Shown here piece after piece: positions 25,178-34,589 of a stretch of DNA of 49,962 nt. Below the pieces are notes generated by a model. The model saw nothing but the letters and a program-made list of their open reading frames with translations. It was not told where the DNA came from and made no database searches. How positions within the stretch are numbered: the first letter of the stretch is position 1; each line of letters starts with the position of its first letter. The stretch is from the NCBI GenBank assembly GCA_934162265.1, contig CAKPHZ010000010.1, positions 1 to 49,962 on the forward strand, in the 5' to 3' direction. The translations under genes were made by a program, and so were the position numbers. The stretch is from an uncultured Bacilli bacterium (GTDB lineage: Bacteria > Bacillota_I > Bacilli_A > RF39 > UBA660).

Positions 25178-27619
25178 CTATTCTACATTTTCTTCCAATT
25201 TATCAATTACAGCAACAGAACTAACAAACTGATTATCTTTCAAATTTATTAATTTAACTCCCTGAGTAACTCTACTCATTGTGGAAATTTGAGAAGCATC
25301 TATCCGAATAATAATACCTTCATTTGTCACTATCATAATATCTTTTTCAATATCAGAAGGAATTACTTCAAATGATACAATATCACCAGTTTTTTCAGTA
25401 ATATTAACAGTTTTGACACCTTTTCCAGCACGATTAGTAATTCTATAATCTTCTATTGGAGTCTTTTTCCCATAACCATTCTTCGTAATTACCAATACTT
25501 GTTGATTACTTCCCACAACATCCATATTAATTAACGTACCACCATCTAAATTAATACCTTTAACACCAGAAGCACTTCTCCCCATTACTCTTAATGAATC
25601 TTCGTAAAAACGAACCATTCTTCCATTAGATGAAGCCATCAATATTTCATTATCACCACTAGTCTTTTTTACAGAAATTAATTCATCATCATCTTTTAAT
25701 GTAATAGCTTTCTTTCCATTATTTCTAATACTATCAAATTCAGAAATATCTGATTTTTTTACTAGTCCATTTCTAGTCGCAAAAATCAAAAATTTACAAT
25801 TATCATTTCTATCTATTTTCAACAAAGAAGTAACCTTTTCTTCTTTTTCTAAGTTTAATAAATTAATAATTGGTAATCCTTTAGATTGTCTAGAAAATTC
25901 AGGAATCTCATACCCCTTCATTCTAAACACTCTTCCTTTAGTAGTGAAAAACAAAACATAATCATGCGTTGTAGTATTAATAATGTTTTCAACAAAATCT
26001 TCCTCGTTTGTTGCCATTCCTTTTACTCCTACTCCTCCTCTATGTTGAGTTTTATAAGAATCCACTGGCAATCTTTTAATATACCCTTTACTAGTAAGAG
26101 TAAGTACTACATTTTCCACAGGTATCAACGATTCATCCTCTATATACTCTATTGCAGTCATATCTATGTAAGTTCTTCTTTCATCATTGTATTTTTCTTT
26201 TATCTCTAACATTTCTTTCTTTATCACATTATCAATTTTTTCTTCAGAGGCTAAAATATCTTCTAATTCATGAATTAATTTTAATAATTCAGAAATTTCT
26301 TCTTCAATTTTAGATTTTTCCATACCTGTCAATCGCTTCAAGCGCATCTCTAATATAGCTTGAGCTTGAATTTCTGATAATCCAAAATTAGATATCAATT
26401 CTGCTTGAGCAATTTCATCAGTCTCTGACTCTCTAATAATCTTTATCACTCTATCAATATTATCTAGAGCAATTTTTAAACCACTTAAGATATGTAATCT
26501 TGCATTATATTTTTTCAATTCAAATTGACATCTACGATATATTACATGTCGCTGATGTTCAATATATTTCTCCAAAATAGTTTTTAAATCTAAAGTCCTA
26601 GGACGACCATCTACTAACATCAAAAAATTTATACCATACGAAGTTTGTAATTGAGTATGTTTATATAAATTGTTCAAAACAACATTTACATTTGCATCTT
26701 TTCTTACATCAATAACAATTTTAATTCCTTCTAAAGCAGATTCATCACTTAAATTAGAAATGCCATCTAATACTTTATCTCTAACAAGTTCACCAATTCT
26801 AGTAATTAAAGCCTTTTTATTTACTTGATAAGGCAATTCAGTTATAACAATATGAGACTTTCCAGCTTTTTCAACTATTTCAACTCTTCCTCTAATAGTA
26901 ATAGTTCCTCTACCAGTTTCGTACGCTTTTTTTATTCCACTGTTTCCTAAAATTATTCCATACGTTGGAAAATCAGGGCCTTTAATAAACTCCATTAATT
27001 GAGAAACAGCAATATCCGGATTATCTATATATGCTATACAACCATCAATTACTTCTCCTAAATTATGAGGTGGAATATTCGTAGCCATTCCAACTGCAAT
27101 TCCCATATTACCATTTACTAAAATATTTGGAAACCTACTTGGTAAAACTACTGGTTCTTTCCGTTGTCCATCATAGTTTTCTGAAAAATCAACAGTATCT
27201 TTATTCAAATCTCTCAATAATTCCATAGATATCTTAGCCAATCTTGCTTCCGTATAACGACTCGCTGCTGCACCATCACCATCTATAGATCCAAAGTTTC
27301 CATGACCATCAACTAAACAGTGTCTATAAGTAAAATCTTGAGCCATTCTTACCATAGTATCATAAATAGCACTATCCCCATGGGGATGAAAATGACCCAT
27401 AACAGCACCAACAGCATTAGCACTTTTTTGATATTTTTTATCAGGAGTCATCCCTTCATCATATAAAGTATATAACACTCTTCTATGAACTGGTTTTAGA
27501 CCATCTCTAACATCGGGAATTGCTCTTGCTACTATTACACTCATTGAATAATCAAGGAAAGAAGTCCTCATTTCTTCTACTATATTAACAGATACTTTTC
27601 TATCTCTTTCTTCTTGCAT
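25178..27619 (-). CDS. gyrA: DNA gyrase subunit A
   Basis: Breakage-reunion subunit of gyrase, 813 residues. Catalytic Tyr near residue 122 in ASRYTEARL; the quinolone-determining region around HPHGDSAIYDT is intact with Ser and a downstream acidic-type position replaced as normal for gyrase. The C-terminal beta-pinwheel carries the GyrA box as QHRGGVGVKG (about residue 530), which supports gyrase rather than topoisomerase IV. AGGAGG precedes the ATG at 27619. It is 20 nt downstream of gyrB. Confidence 0.97.
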   Translation of the reverse strand: MQEERDRKVSVNIVEEMRTSFLDYSMSVIVARAIPDVRDGLKPVHRRVLYTLYDEGMTPDKKYQKSANAVGAVMGHFHPHGDSAIYDTMVRMAQDFTYRHCLVDGHGNFGSIDGDGAAASRYTEARLAKISMELLRDLNKDTVDFSENYDGQRKEPVVLPSRFPNILVNGNMGIAVGMATNIPPHNLGEVIDGCIAYIDNPDIAVSQLMEFIKGPDFPTYGIILGNSGIKKAYETGRGTITIRGRVEIVEKAGKSHIVITELPYQVNKKALITRIGELVRDKVLDGISNLSDESALEGIKIVIDVRKDANVNVVLNNLYKHTQLQTSYGINFLMLVDGRPRTLDLKTILEKYIEHQRHVIYRRCQFELKKYNARLHILSGLKIALDNIDRVIKIIRESETDEIAQAELISNFGLSEIQAQAILEMRLKRLTGMEKSKIEEEISELLKLIHELEDILASEEKIDNVIKKEMLEIKEKYNDERRTYIDMTAIEYIEDESLIPVENVVLTLTSKGYIKRLPVDSYKTQHRGGVGVKGMATNEEDFVENIINTTTHDYVLFFTTKGRVFRMKGYEIPEFSRQSKGLPIINLLNLEKEEKVTSLLKIDRNDNCKFLIFATRNGLVKKSDISEFDSIRNNGKKAITLKDDDELISVKKTSGDNEILMASSNGRMVRFYEDSLRVMGRSASGVKGINLDGGTLINMDVVGSNQQVLVITKNGYGKKTPIEDYRITNRAGKGVKTVNITEKTGDIVSFEVIPSDIEKDIMIVTNEGIIIRIDASQISTMSRVTQGVKLINLKDNQFVSSVAVIDKLEENVE

Positions 27620-27639
27620 AATTACTTCCTCCTAACTTT

Positions 27640-29553
27640 CTACACATCTAAATTTGATACATTTAAAGCATTATCTTCTATAAATTTTCTACGAGGCTCT
27701 ACTTCTTCTCCCATTAATAATTGAAAAATTTCATCAGCCTGAATAGCATCTTCCATCTTTATTTGTTTTAAAGTTCTTAATTCAATTCCCATAGTAGTCT
27801 CCCTTAGCTCCTCAGGATTCATTTCTCCTAACCCCTTCATTCTACCAATTTCATATTTTGTATTAGCGGGTAGTGTAGATAAATATGAATCTTTTTCTTC
27901 TTCATCTAACACATACTTAATATTTTTTCCATATTTAATTGAATAAAGAGGGGGCTGAGCAGCATAGATATGTCCACCTTCAATAAGTGGTCTAAAATAG
28001 CGATAAAACAGTGTTAAAAGAAGTGTTCTAATATGAGCTCCATCAACATCAGCATCAGTCATAATAATAATTTTATAATATCTTAACTTCGAAATATCAA
28101 ACTCTTCTCCAATACCAGTACCTAATGCAGTAATCATAGTCCTAATTTCTTCATTTGCTAAAACTCTATCTAATCTTGCTTTTTCCACATTAAGTATTTT
28201 TCCACGAATAGGAAGAATTGCTTGAGTAATAGGATCTCTTCCCATTTTTGCACTACCAGCAGCACTATCCCCCTCAACAATGAACATTTCCGAAATAGTA
28301 GCATCTTTAGAGGAACAATCAGTCAATTTTCCCCAAAAGTTGGTTACTTCTAATCCACCTTTTCGACGAGTTAACTCTCTAGCACGACGAGCAGCAATAC
28401 GTGCTCTAGCAGCAGTCATAGACTTTTCCACAATTACTTTTGCATCATTTGGATGTTCCATAAGAAAACGTTCAAAACCCTTAGCAAAAATACTAGCTGC
28501 AACTTTTCTGACCTCACTATTTCCTAACTTTGTTTTTGTTTGACCCTCAAATTGAGGTTCTGGAACTTTCGCTGAAATAATCATAGTTATTCCTTCGCGA
28601 ACATCATCTCCACTTAATGGATCATCATTATCTTTCAAAATTTTATTGCTTTTTGCATAAGTGTTGATAATTCTCGTCAAAGCCAACTTTACTCCATCTT
28701 CATGAGTACCACCTTCAGGAGTAATAATATTATTTACGAAAGAATATACTGTTGAATTGTATCCATCATTATATTGAAGAGCAACTTCAATTGAAATATC
28801 ATTTTCTTTCCCCTCAACATAAACAATATCTTCATGAATTGAAGTTTTATTTTTATTCACATAAGCAACAAATTCTTTTAATCCACCTTCATAAACAAAA
28901 GTATCTTTTTGAGAAGTTCTATCATCCATCAAAATAATTCTTAAACCTTTGTTTAAAAAAGCCAACTCTCTGACCCTAGTTTTTAAAGTATCATAACTAA
29001 ACGTAGTAGTTTCTTTAAAAATATTTTCATCTGGCATAAAAGTAACCGTAGTACCAGTTCTATCCTTACTACATTCTCCTATAACTTTTAAAGGCTGAAT
29101 GGTATGCCCACCATTTGCAAACTTTATATAATTTACCTTTCCATCTTTATAAACCGTCACTTCAACCCATTTACTTAAAGCATTAACAACAGAAGCACCT
29201 ACACCATGAAGTCCACCACTCACTTTATAGCCACCGCCACCAAATTTACCACCAGCATGAAGAACAGTATAAACTGTCTCTACTGTGGAAATTCCTGTTT
29301 TTGGATGAATTTCCACTGGAATTCCACGACCATCATCTTTAACAGTCACAGACCCATCCTTATTAATTACAATTTCAATATCATCACAGTAACCAGCCAA
29401 AGCCTCATCAATTGCATTATCCACAATCTCCCAAACTAAGTGATGTAACCCCTTTTCACTAGTACTACCAATATACATACCAGGACGTTTTCTAACTGCC
29501 TCTAATCCCTCTAATACTTGAATATCAGAAGCATCATAATGTTCATTATTCAT
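27640..29553 (-). CDS. gyrB: DNA gyrase subunit B
   Basis: ATPase subunit of gyrase, 637 residues. GHKL ATPase motifs VDNAIDEAL, DDGRGIPV and GLHGVGASVVNALS; Toprim motifs EGDSAAGSAKMGRD and DADVDGAHI; C-terminal gate ends with GLGEMNPEELRETTM. The ATG at 29553 is preferred to an in-frame ATG upstream because AGAAGG has the right spacing. It overlaps the recF stop by 8 nt, so coupling is expected. The remB (yaaB) gene found between recF and gyrB in B. subtilis is missing. Confidence 0.97.
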   Translation of the reverse strand: MNNEHYDASDIQVLEGLEAVRKRPGMYIGSTSEKGLHHLVWEIVDNAIDEALAGYCDDIEIVINKDGSVTVKDDGRGIPVEIHPKTGISTVETVYTVLHAGGKFGGGGYKVSGGLHGVGASVVNALSKWVEVTVYKDGKVNYIKFANGGHTIQPLKVIGECSKDRTGTTVTFMPDENIFKETTTFSYDTLKTRVRELAFLNKGLRIILMDDRTSQKDTFVYEGGLKEFVAYVNKNKTSIHEDIVYVEGKENDISIEVALQYNDGYNSTVYSFVNNIITPEGGTHEDGVKLALTRIINTYAKSNKILKDNDDPLSGDDVREGITMIISAKVPEPQFEGQTKTKLGNSEVRKVAASIFAKGFERFLMEHPNDAKVIVEKSMTAARARIAARRARELTRRKGGLEVTNFWGKLTDCSSKDATISEMFIVEGDSAAGSAKMGRDPITQAILPIRGKILNVEKARLDRVLANEEIRTMITALGTGIGEEFDISKLRYYKIIIMTDADVDGAHIRTLLLTLFYRYFRPLIEGGHIYAAQPPLYSIKYGKNIKYVLDEEEKDSYLSTLPANTKYEIGRMKGLGEMNPEELRETTMGIELRTLKQIKMEDAIQADEIFQLLMGEEVEPRRKFIEDNALNVSNLDV

Positions 29554-30676
29554 TTTTGCATACCTTCTTTCCATCAGTAACTACCGTACCATTACAAACA
29601 TTAAAGATTTTAGATTTTGATACTAAATCTGAATCAATTAAATCAATATCAGTAGTAGTAATAATAGTTTGAACATCATTTAATATATATTTGATTATCC
29701 TATTTCTCTTTTCTATATCTAATTCACTAAAAACATCATCTAAAAGCAAAATAGGATTATCACCATCAAGTTCCTTAAAAATCAAAACTTCTGCTAATTT
29801 TAAAGCCAACATTGCAGCTCTAATTTGTCCTTGTGATCCATAAATAGATAAATCTTTACCATCAAGTAAAAAACAAAAATCATCACGATGAATACCAAAT
29901 AAGGTAATTTTATATTTTTTTTCACGATCAAAATTATCTATCAACAAATTTTTAAAATCCCTTATAGTTTGAACTTTATCCTCTTTCATTTTAAAATTAC
30001 ATATATACATTAATTTTAAATTTTTATAACCTGTAATTTCAAAATAGACATCAGATAAATACTGATTGATTTTTTTAAGAAATTCATTACGCATAAAAGC
30101 GATATCTACAGCTAAAGAACAGTAACTGTCATTTAAAATATCAAAATAATACTTATTATAATCAAAAGAAAGAGCTGCATTTTTTAAATATTGATTTCTT
30201 TTTTTCAATAGAGCATTATACCTCTGTAAAGCTCTCACATACATCTCAGAACTTTGACTAATAACAACATTAATAGCCTTTCGCCTACTATTTGGTCCAT
30301 CTTTAACAAAATTAACATTGTAAGGACTAAAAATTAAGACTTTAAGTATTGAAATATATTCACTATACTTCTTTACTTCACAAGAATTATGCTTAACTTT
30401 TTTTCCACATTTACCAAATAAAACATCTAATTGAAAATTACCATCTTTACTTGAACATAGCCCCCTAACAACCGAAAAATCACTCCCATCTTTCATTAAA
30501 TTTTGATCTTTAATATTTATATAAGATTTAGTAAGAGCCAAAACAAAAATAGATTCCAAAATATTAGATTTTCCCTGAGCATTATCACCTACAAAAATAT
30601 TTACTCCGGGAGATAAATCAATATCTAAAAAATCGTAATTTCTATAATTTTTTAAAGTTAAATGATTTATTCTCAT
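29546..30676 (-). CDS. recF: DNA replication and repair protein RecF
   Basis: SMC-like ATPase that acts with RecO/RecR at single-strand gaps. About 376 residues, normal. Walker A GDNAQGKSN near residue 30, signature YGSQGQIRAAMLAL near 285, Walker B LLLDDVFSELD near 315. The N terminus is taken at MRINHLTLKNYRNY, the standard RecF start, although no clear Shine-Dalgarno precedes it; an in-frame upstream Met would add 19 unconserved residues. About 240 nt without a supported feature separate it from comK. Confidence 0.95.
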   Translation of the reverse strand: MRINHLTLKNYRNYDFLDIDLSPGVNIFVGDNAQGKSNILESIFVLALTKSYINIKDQNLMKDGSDFSVVRGLCSSKDGNFQLDVLFGKCGKKVKHNSCEVKKYSEYISILKVLIFSPYNVNFVKDGPNSRRKAINVVISQSSEMYVRALQRYNALLKKRNQYLKNAALSFDYNKYYFDILNDSYCSLAVDIAFMRNEFLKKINQYLSDVYFEITGYKNLKLMYICNFKMKEDKVQTIRDFKNLLIDNFDREKKYKITLFGIHRDDFCFLLDGKDLSIYGSQGQIRAAMLALKLAEVLIFKELDGDNPILLLDDVFSELDIEKRNRIIKYILNDVQTIITTTDIDLIDSDLVSKSKIFNVCNGTVVTDGKKVCKNE

Positions 30677-30918
30677 AACAAAATCTAAATGAATCCATTT
30701 TATTTCACCAAACCTACCAAAAATTCTATACAATAAAATTATATCACAAAATCTAATATTTTATAAGAGATTTAATAATTTTTTTTCTTTTTTCCTAAAA
30801 TATTTATTTATATTTAAATAAAAAAAATACCTTAAAGGATGAAAAATAAAAACAACTTTTATTTATTCATGCAACTTAAAAGATATTTTGTAATTAAAAC
30901 AATTTATTAAATAATCTT

Positions 30919-31407
30919 TTACATCTCTATATTTTCATTATTACTAACACTCTTGATAAACTTTTTTCTTTTAAGTAAAAGAGTATCTAACTTAATACAT
31001 CGAATAACTTGATTATCAATTAAATTATATTTAATAGGTAATTGAATATTCTTTTTATTTTTAAAATACAAATTAGAAGTACTTAAACTATTTTTAGAAT
31101 ATTTTAATAAATTTTGATAAGATATCCAAATACTGTTTTTATTAATACAACTAGAGACAGGAAAAAATATAATATTTCTACTCTCCTCTACAAGAATTGG
31201 TACTTTCATATCAACTCCAATAATACTTTTAGATGCATCTCTCCTCCCTTCAAATGATGAACCAAAAAACAAACAACTATTTTTTATAATTGTCAAAGGA
31301 ATCATATTAACTATTAACTCCTCATCGTACTCATAAACTTTTGATTTTCCACAATCATAAGGAACTATTGCTAAAGTTTCATCATTAATTTCATAATTTT
31401 CCAACAT
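30919..31407 (-). CDS. comK: ComK-family competence transcription factor
   Basis: Homologue of the competence master activator ComK, 162 residues. Conserved blocks align with B. subtilis ComK: YEINDETLAIVPYD, VNMIPLTIIKNSCLFFGSSF, EGRRDASKSIIGVDMKVPI, IIFFPVSS, IWISYQN and LPIKYNLIDNQVIRCIKLDT. The protein ends about 30 residues early and lacks the FMLYPK-type MecA/ClpCP recognition segment, so proteolytic control would differ. ATG at 31407 follows GGGGGAT. It replaces the S4-domain gene yaaA in the dnaN-recF interval. Its promoter contains four Spo0A-box-like repeats. ComK activates DNA-uptake genes by binding paired AT-boxes; targets lie outside the window. Confidence 0.85.
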   Translation of the reverse strand: MLENYEINDETLAIVPYDCGKSKVYEYDEELIVNMIPLTIIKNSCLFFGSSFEGRRDASKSIIGVDMKVPILVEESRNIIFFPVSSCINKNSIWISYQNLLKYSKNSLSTSNLYFKNKKNIQLPIKYNLIDNQVIRCIKLDTLLLKRKKFIKSVSNNENIEM

Positions 31408-31444
31408 ACTTATCCCCCTTCTAATTTTCATTTATTGAAAATCA

Positions 31445-31503
31445 ACTATATTAAAACATAAAATAATGTCAAAATTTGTCGAATTTTGTCGAAATATGAC
31501 AAA
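31445..31503 (-). promoter_or_regulatory. comK promoter with a four-copy Spo0A-box array
   Basis: Minus strand TTGACA (31472 to 31467), 16-bp spacer, TATAGT (31450 to 31445). Plus-strand heptamers start at 31467 (TGTCAAA), 31477 (TGTCGAA), 31487 (TGTCGAA) and 31497 (TGACAAA): exact 10-bp steps, two perfect 0A boxes in the middle. The first repeat coincides with the -35, the layout of Spo0A-activated sigma-A promoters; tandem head-to-tail 10-bp spacing is how Spo0A dimers bind. Confidence 0.75.
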
Positions 31504-31558
31504 AAAAACAAAAAAATTGCAATAACATATAATTTTTTTGTTCATTAATAAAGTAAAA

Positions 31559-32674
31559 CTAATATGTCTTAATAGGTAAAACTAACTGAATCAAAGATTC
31601 ATCTTCCGCAGATTTTATAATAATTGGACTATTATCATTATTCATACAAAGCATCACATTAGTTGTTTCGAAACTTTTTATACAATCTAACATATATTTT
31701 GAACTAAATGATATTGATATCTCATCATCACTATCTACCAACATTTTCTCTTCAACTTTTCCAATTTCTGGAGAATTTGAAGAAATAATCATATCTTGAT
31801 GAGATAATTCTAAACGAATAATATTTTTATCTCTATCAGAAGTCAATAAAGAAGCTCTATCAATCATTTCGAACAGTCCATTGCAACTACATTTTACTTG
31901 AACCTTAAATTCAGTAGGAATAATAGAAGAAGTTGCAGGATATGTTCCATTCAATAAACGAGACAAAAATAAAATATTTTTATATTTAAATAATACTTTA
32001 TTTTCAAAAATATGTAATTCTAGATTTTCATCATCTTCACTCATAATTTTATCAAATTCCAATAAATTCTTTCCAGGAATGACAATATTCACTTTATAAT
32101 CCAAGTCCTTATCTAAATAAATTGTTTTTTTAGCTAACCGATAAGAATCTGTTGAAATAACTTCCATTATAGAACCATCTATTCTAAAATTCATTCCAGT
32201 TAAAATAGGTCTTGATTCATTACGAGAAGTAGCAAAAAATGTTTGAGAAATAATTTTTTTCAAAAGTTTAGTTTTTAAAATAATTGGTTCGCTTGTCGTT
32301 TCTAAATCTAAATTAGGAAATTCACTAGAATTAATACCATTCAAATTAAATTCAGTATTACTTGTACTAACAATCATTTTATTTTCATCCATAACTTCTA
32401 TTGTGATATTAGTATTAGGTAATTTTTTTATAATTTCTACTATATATTTTCCTCCTATAACAACACTTCCATACTCAACAACCTCAACAATCTTTTCTGT
32501 TGGAATTAAGCATTGAATAGATATATCAGTGTCGCTTGCAGATAGATATAGACCTTCTTTTTTCAAATCAAATTTAATACCAGTTAAAATAGGAATTAAA
32601 TTTCTTGGAGAAATAGCTCTAGAGGTATGATATAAACTTTCTAATAATATTTCTTGTTTAATAATAAATTTCAT
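31559..32674 (-). CDS. dnaN: DNA polymerase III beta sliding clamp
   Basis: Ring-shaped processivity clamp of 371 residues with three repeated clamp domains; recognisable pieces are GIKFDLKKEGLYLSASDTD, the RPILTG motif of domain 2 and the C-terminal ending VLPIKTY, close to the canonical PMR-type end. AGAAGGA precedes the ATG at 32674. It follows dnaA by 142 bp that contain DnaA boxes, so it is probably under DnaA influence as in B. subtilis. Confidence 0.97.
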   Translation of the reverse strand: MKFIIKQEILLESLYHTSRAISPRNLIPILTGIKFDLKKEGLYLSASDTDISIQCLIPTEKIVEVVEYGSVVIGGKYIVEIIKKLPNTNITIEVMDENKMIVSTSNTEFNLNGINSSEFPNLDLETTSEPIILKTKLLKKIISQTFFATSRNESRPILTGMNFRIDGSIMEVISTDSYRLAKKTIYLDKDLDYKVNIVIPGKNLLEFDKIMSEDDENLELHIFENKVLFKYKNILFLSRLLNGTYPATSSIIPTEFKVQVKCSCNGLFEMIDRASLLTSDRDKNIIRLELSHQDMIISSNSPEIGKVEEKMLVDSDDEISISFSSKYMLDCIKSFETTNVMLCMNNDNSPIIIKSAEDESLIQLVLPIKTY

Positions 32675-32714
32675 TTTATATTCCTTCTTTCTTTAATTAT
32701 ATTATTTATTATAC

Positions 32715-32804
32715 TGTGGAAACTGTGGAAAACTATATATATTCCTTTTTAAATAAGATATTTCTTTTCAACACATACTGTGGAAATACAAATAATTATC
32801 CACA
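32715..32804. promoter_or_regulatory. oriC: oriC, dnaA-dnaN part: DnaA-box cluster
   Basis: Four DnaA-box-like sites in the dnaA-dnaN gap: TGTGGAAAC 32715-32723 directly abutting TGTGGAAAA 32724-32732, TGTGGAAAT 32779-32787, and the perfect TTATCCACA 32796-32804. Flanks are almost pure A/T and suit unwinding. In B. subtilis the unwinding region lies in this same interval. Confidence 0.7.
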
Positions 32805-32816
32805 TAATTCCCCAAT

Positions 32817-34214
32817 TTAAGGGGATAATTGTTGTTTTAATTCTTTTATAACCACTTTTAATTGCTCATTTACTAATAATTCTTTTTGAATTTTTTGATA
32901 AGAACTCATAATAGTTGAATGATCTCTTCCACCAAAGTAAGTTCCTATTTTAGGGAAAGATTCATTAGCTAAAGTTCTACATAAATAAATTGCAACCTGC
33001 CTAGGATAATTAATATTTTGACTCCGTTTCTTTCCTTTTATATCATCTAATGTAATTTTGAAATAATCACAAACAACAGTTTGAATTCGATGAACATCGT
33101 TTTTATAAACACTTCTATCAGTGAGTTGATCTTTCAAAGCATCAACTGCAGTATCTAAATCAACTACTCCTTTATTCATCATTAAAGCATAAGCAAAAAC
33201 TCTTGTAATAGCTCCCTCTAATTGTCGAACATCAGAAGCAAAATTATTAGCAATATATTCAATCACTTCCTTAGGAACATCTTTAGCTGATTCTTGATGT
33301 GCAATTTTTCTCTCTAAAATATTCATCCTTAATTCAAAATCGGGAGGAGTAATATTAGCTGTTAATCCCCAATTAAACCTCGTAAGCAGTCTATTTTCTA
33401 ACATTTTTAAATCATCAACAGAACGATCAGAAGCAATAATTATTTGCTTGTTTTCGTTATATAGTTCATTAAACGTATGGAAAAATTCTTCTTGTCCTTT
33501 AGTAGCATTTCCCAAAAACTGTATATCATCAATCATTAGAACATCAATATTTCTATATTTAGCTTTAAAATTATCTATTTTCATAAAATTATTTTTATCA
33601 TTATTTCTAACTGCATTAATAAAATCGTTAACAAATTTATCACTAGAAATATACAAAACTTTTAAATCGGTATGCTCCAATATATAATTTCCAATTGAAT
33701 GCATTAAATGAGTTTTTCCTAATCCACTTTTTCCATATAAAAACAGTGGATTATAAGCCTTGCCAGGTTTTTCTGCAACTGCCAAAGACGCTGTAAATGC
33801 AAACCGATTAGAATTTCCGACAATAAAATTATTAAAACTATAATCTTTATTTAAGTTAGCATCTTCAAAAGTTTTAGGAGAAACTTCTATGTTATTTTGA
33901 GATGTGCTATTCTCTACTTTTTTATTATCAATTTCATTTTTTATAAATTCCTCTTTTTTTTGTTCCCATTCGTCTTCTAACATAAATTGAAATTCAAAAA
34001 CTGTTCCTGTTAATTGTTTAAATTTATCTTCAATAACATCTAAGTAATTTTCCATTAAATGCTTTTTATGAACGGGCATAGGAACAATAATAATAGCAGT
34101 ATTATTACGAATTGAAACAAGTTTTGTACCAAAAAACCAAGTTTGATATGATAAAGAGGAAATATTATTTTTTATTATTTCCAAAAAATTTTTCCATAAT
34201 TCATCAGTATCCAT
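32817..34214 (-). CDS. dnaA: Chromosomal replication initiator DnaA
   Basis: AAA+ initiator of 465 residues. Domain I at about 1-85 (LWKNFLEIIKNNISSLSYQTWF), a variable linker, AAA+ domain with Walker A GKSGLGKTH near residue 163 and Walker B DVLMIDDIQFL, and the C-terminal helix-turn-helix with the signature YPRQVAIYLCRTL and GGRDHSTIMSS. The ATG at 34214 follows GGAGGGAT; an in-frame Met six codons earlier overlaps the site. DnaA boxes lie on both sides of the gene. Upstream, 14 consecutive A residues on the coding strand lie before a TGCTAATAT extended -10. Confidence 0.98.
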   Translation of the reverse strand: MDTDELWKNFLEIIKNNISSLSYQTWFFGTKLVSIRNNTAIIIVPMPVHKKHLMENYLDVIEDKFKQLTGTVFEFQFMLEDEWEQKKEEFIKNEIDNKKVENSTSQNNIEVSPKTFEDANLNKDYSFNNFIVGNSNRFAFTASLAVAEKPGKAYNPLFLYGKSGLGKTHLMHSIGNYILEHTDLKVLYISSDKFVNDFINAVRNNDKNNFMKIDNFKAKYRNIDVLMIDDIQFLGNATKGQEEFFHTFNELYNENKQIIIASDRSVDDLKMLENRLLTRFNWGLTANITPPDFELRMNILERKIAHQESAKDVPKEVIEYIANNFASDVRQLEGAITRVFAYALMMNKGVVDLDTAVDALKDQLTDRSVYKNDVHRIQTVVCDYFKITLDDIKGKKRSQNINYPRQVAIYLCRTLANESFPKIGTYFGGRDHSTIMSSYQKIQKELLVNEQLKVVIKELKQQLSP

Positions 34215-34311
34215 TCTAATCCCTCCCAACACTCACTAACAATATTAGCATAAATCTTTTTTTTTTTTTTGAAGTTCATCATTAAGTAACAAAAATCACA
34301 TGATTTAATAG

Positions 34312-34433
34312 TTATCCACAATTAAAAATCTGTTGTTTTTACTGAATAAGAATGATTTTTCCACAGTTTTCCACATGTAGTTTTGAACAAGTCACTGTGG
34401 AAAAAAAGTAAAAAAGTTGATAGATGTGGAAAA
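34312..34433. promoter_or_regulatory. oriC: oriC, dnaA-upstream part: DnaA-box cluster
   Basis: Five box-like sites: TTATCCACA 34312-34320; TTTTCCACA 34357-34365 and 34367-34375 (10-bp repeat); TGTGGAAAA 34396-34404 and 34425-34433, the last two inverted relative to the first three. It matches the incA/incB clusters upstream of dnaA in B. subtilis. TTTTCCACA seems to be the common local box, with TTATCCACA as the consensus form. Confidence 0.75.
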
Positions 34434-34460
34434 ATATTTAATTTCTATATTCTATAAGGG

Positions 34461-34509
34461 TTTACAAACAAAAAAATCCACAAATAACTGTGGTTTTTTT
34501 GTTTGTAAA
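34461..34509. terminator. Long bidirectional terminator between the HerA-like gene and oriC
   Basis: Near-perfect inverted repeat of about 21 bp per arm (TTTACAAACAAAAAAA plus CCACA, one bulged T on one side) around a 6-nt loop, with T runs in both directions. It would stop leftward transcription of the HerA-like gene before it enters the origin. Confidence 0.8.
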
Positions 34510-34589
34510 ATATCATTAAGTATTCAAATTTTTATTGATAAAAAAGTTTAGTATCATAATTTTCGTATTTTTTTGATATTTGATATTGC

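Noticed and set aside
28280..28543. Antisense frames over gyrB, mfd, mnmE, mnmG and others
   Set aside because: They mirror conserved genes on the opposite strand and show low-complexity or unnatural proteins with no ribosome binding site.
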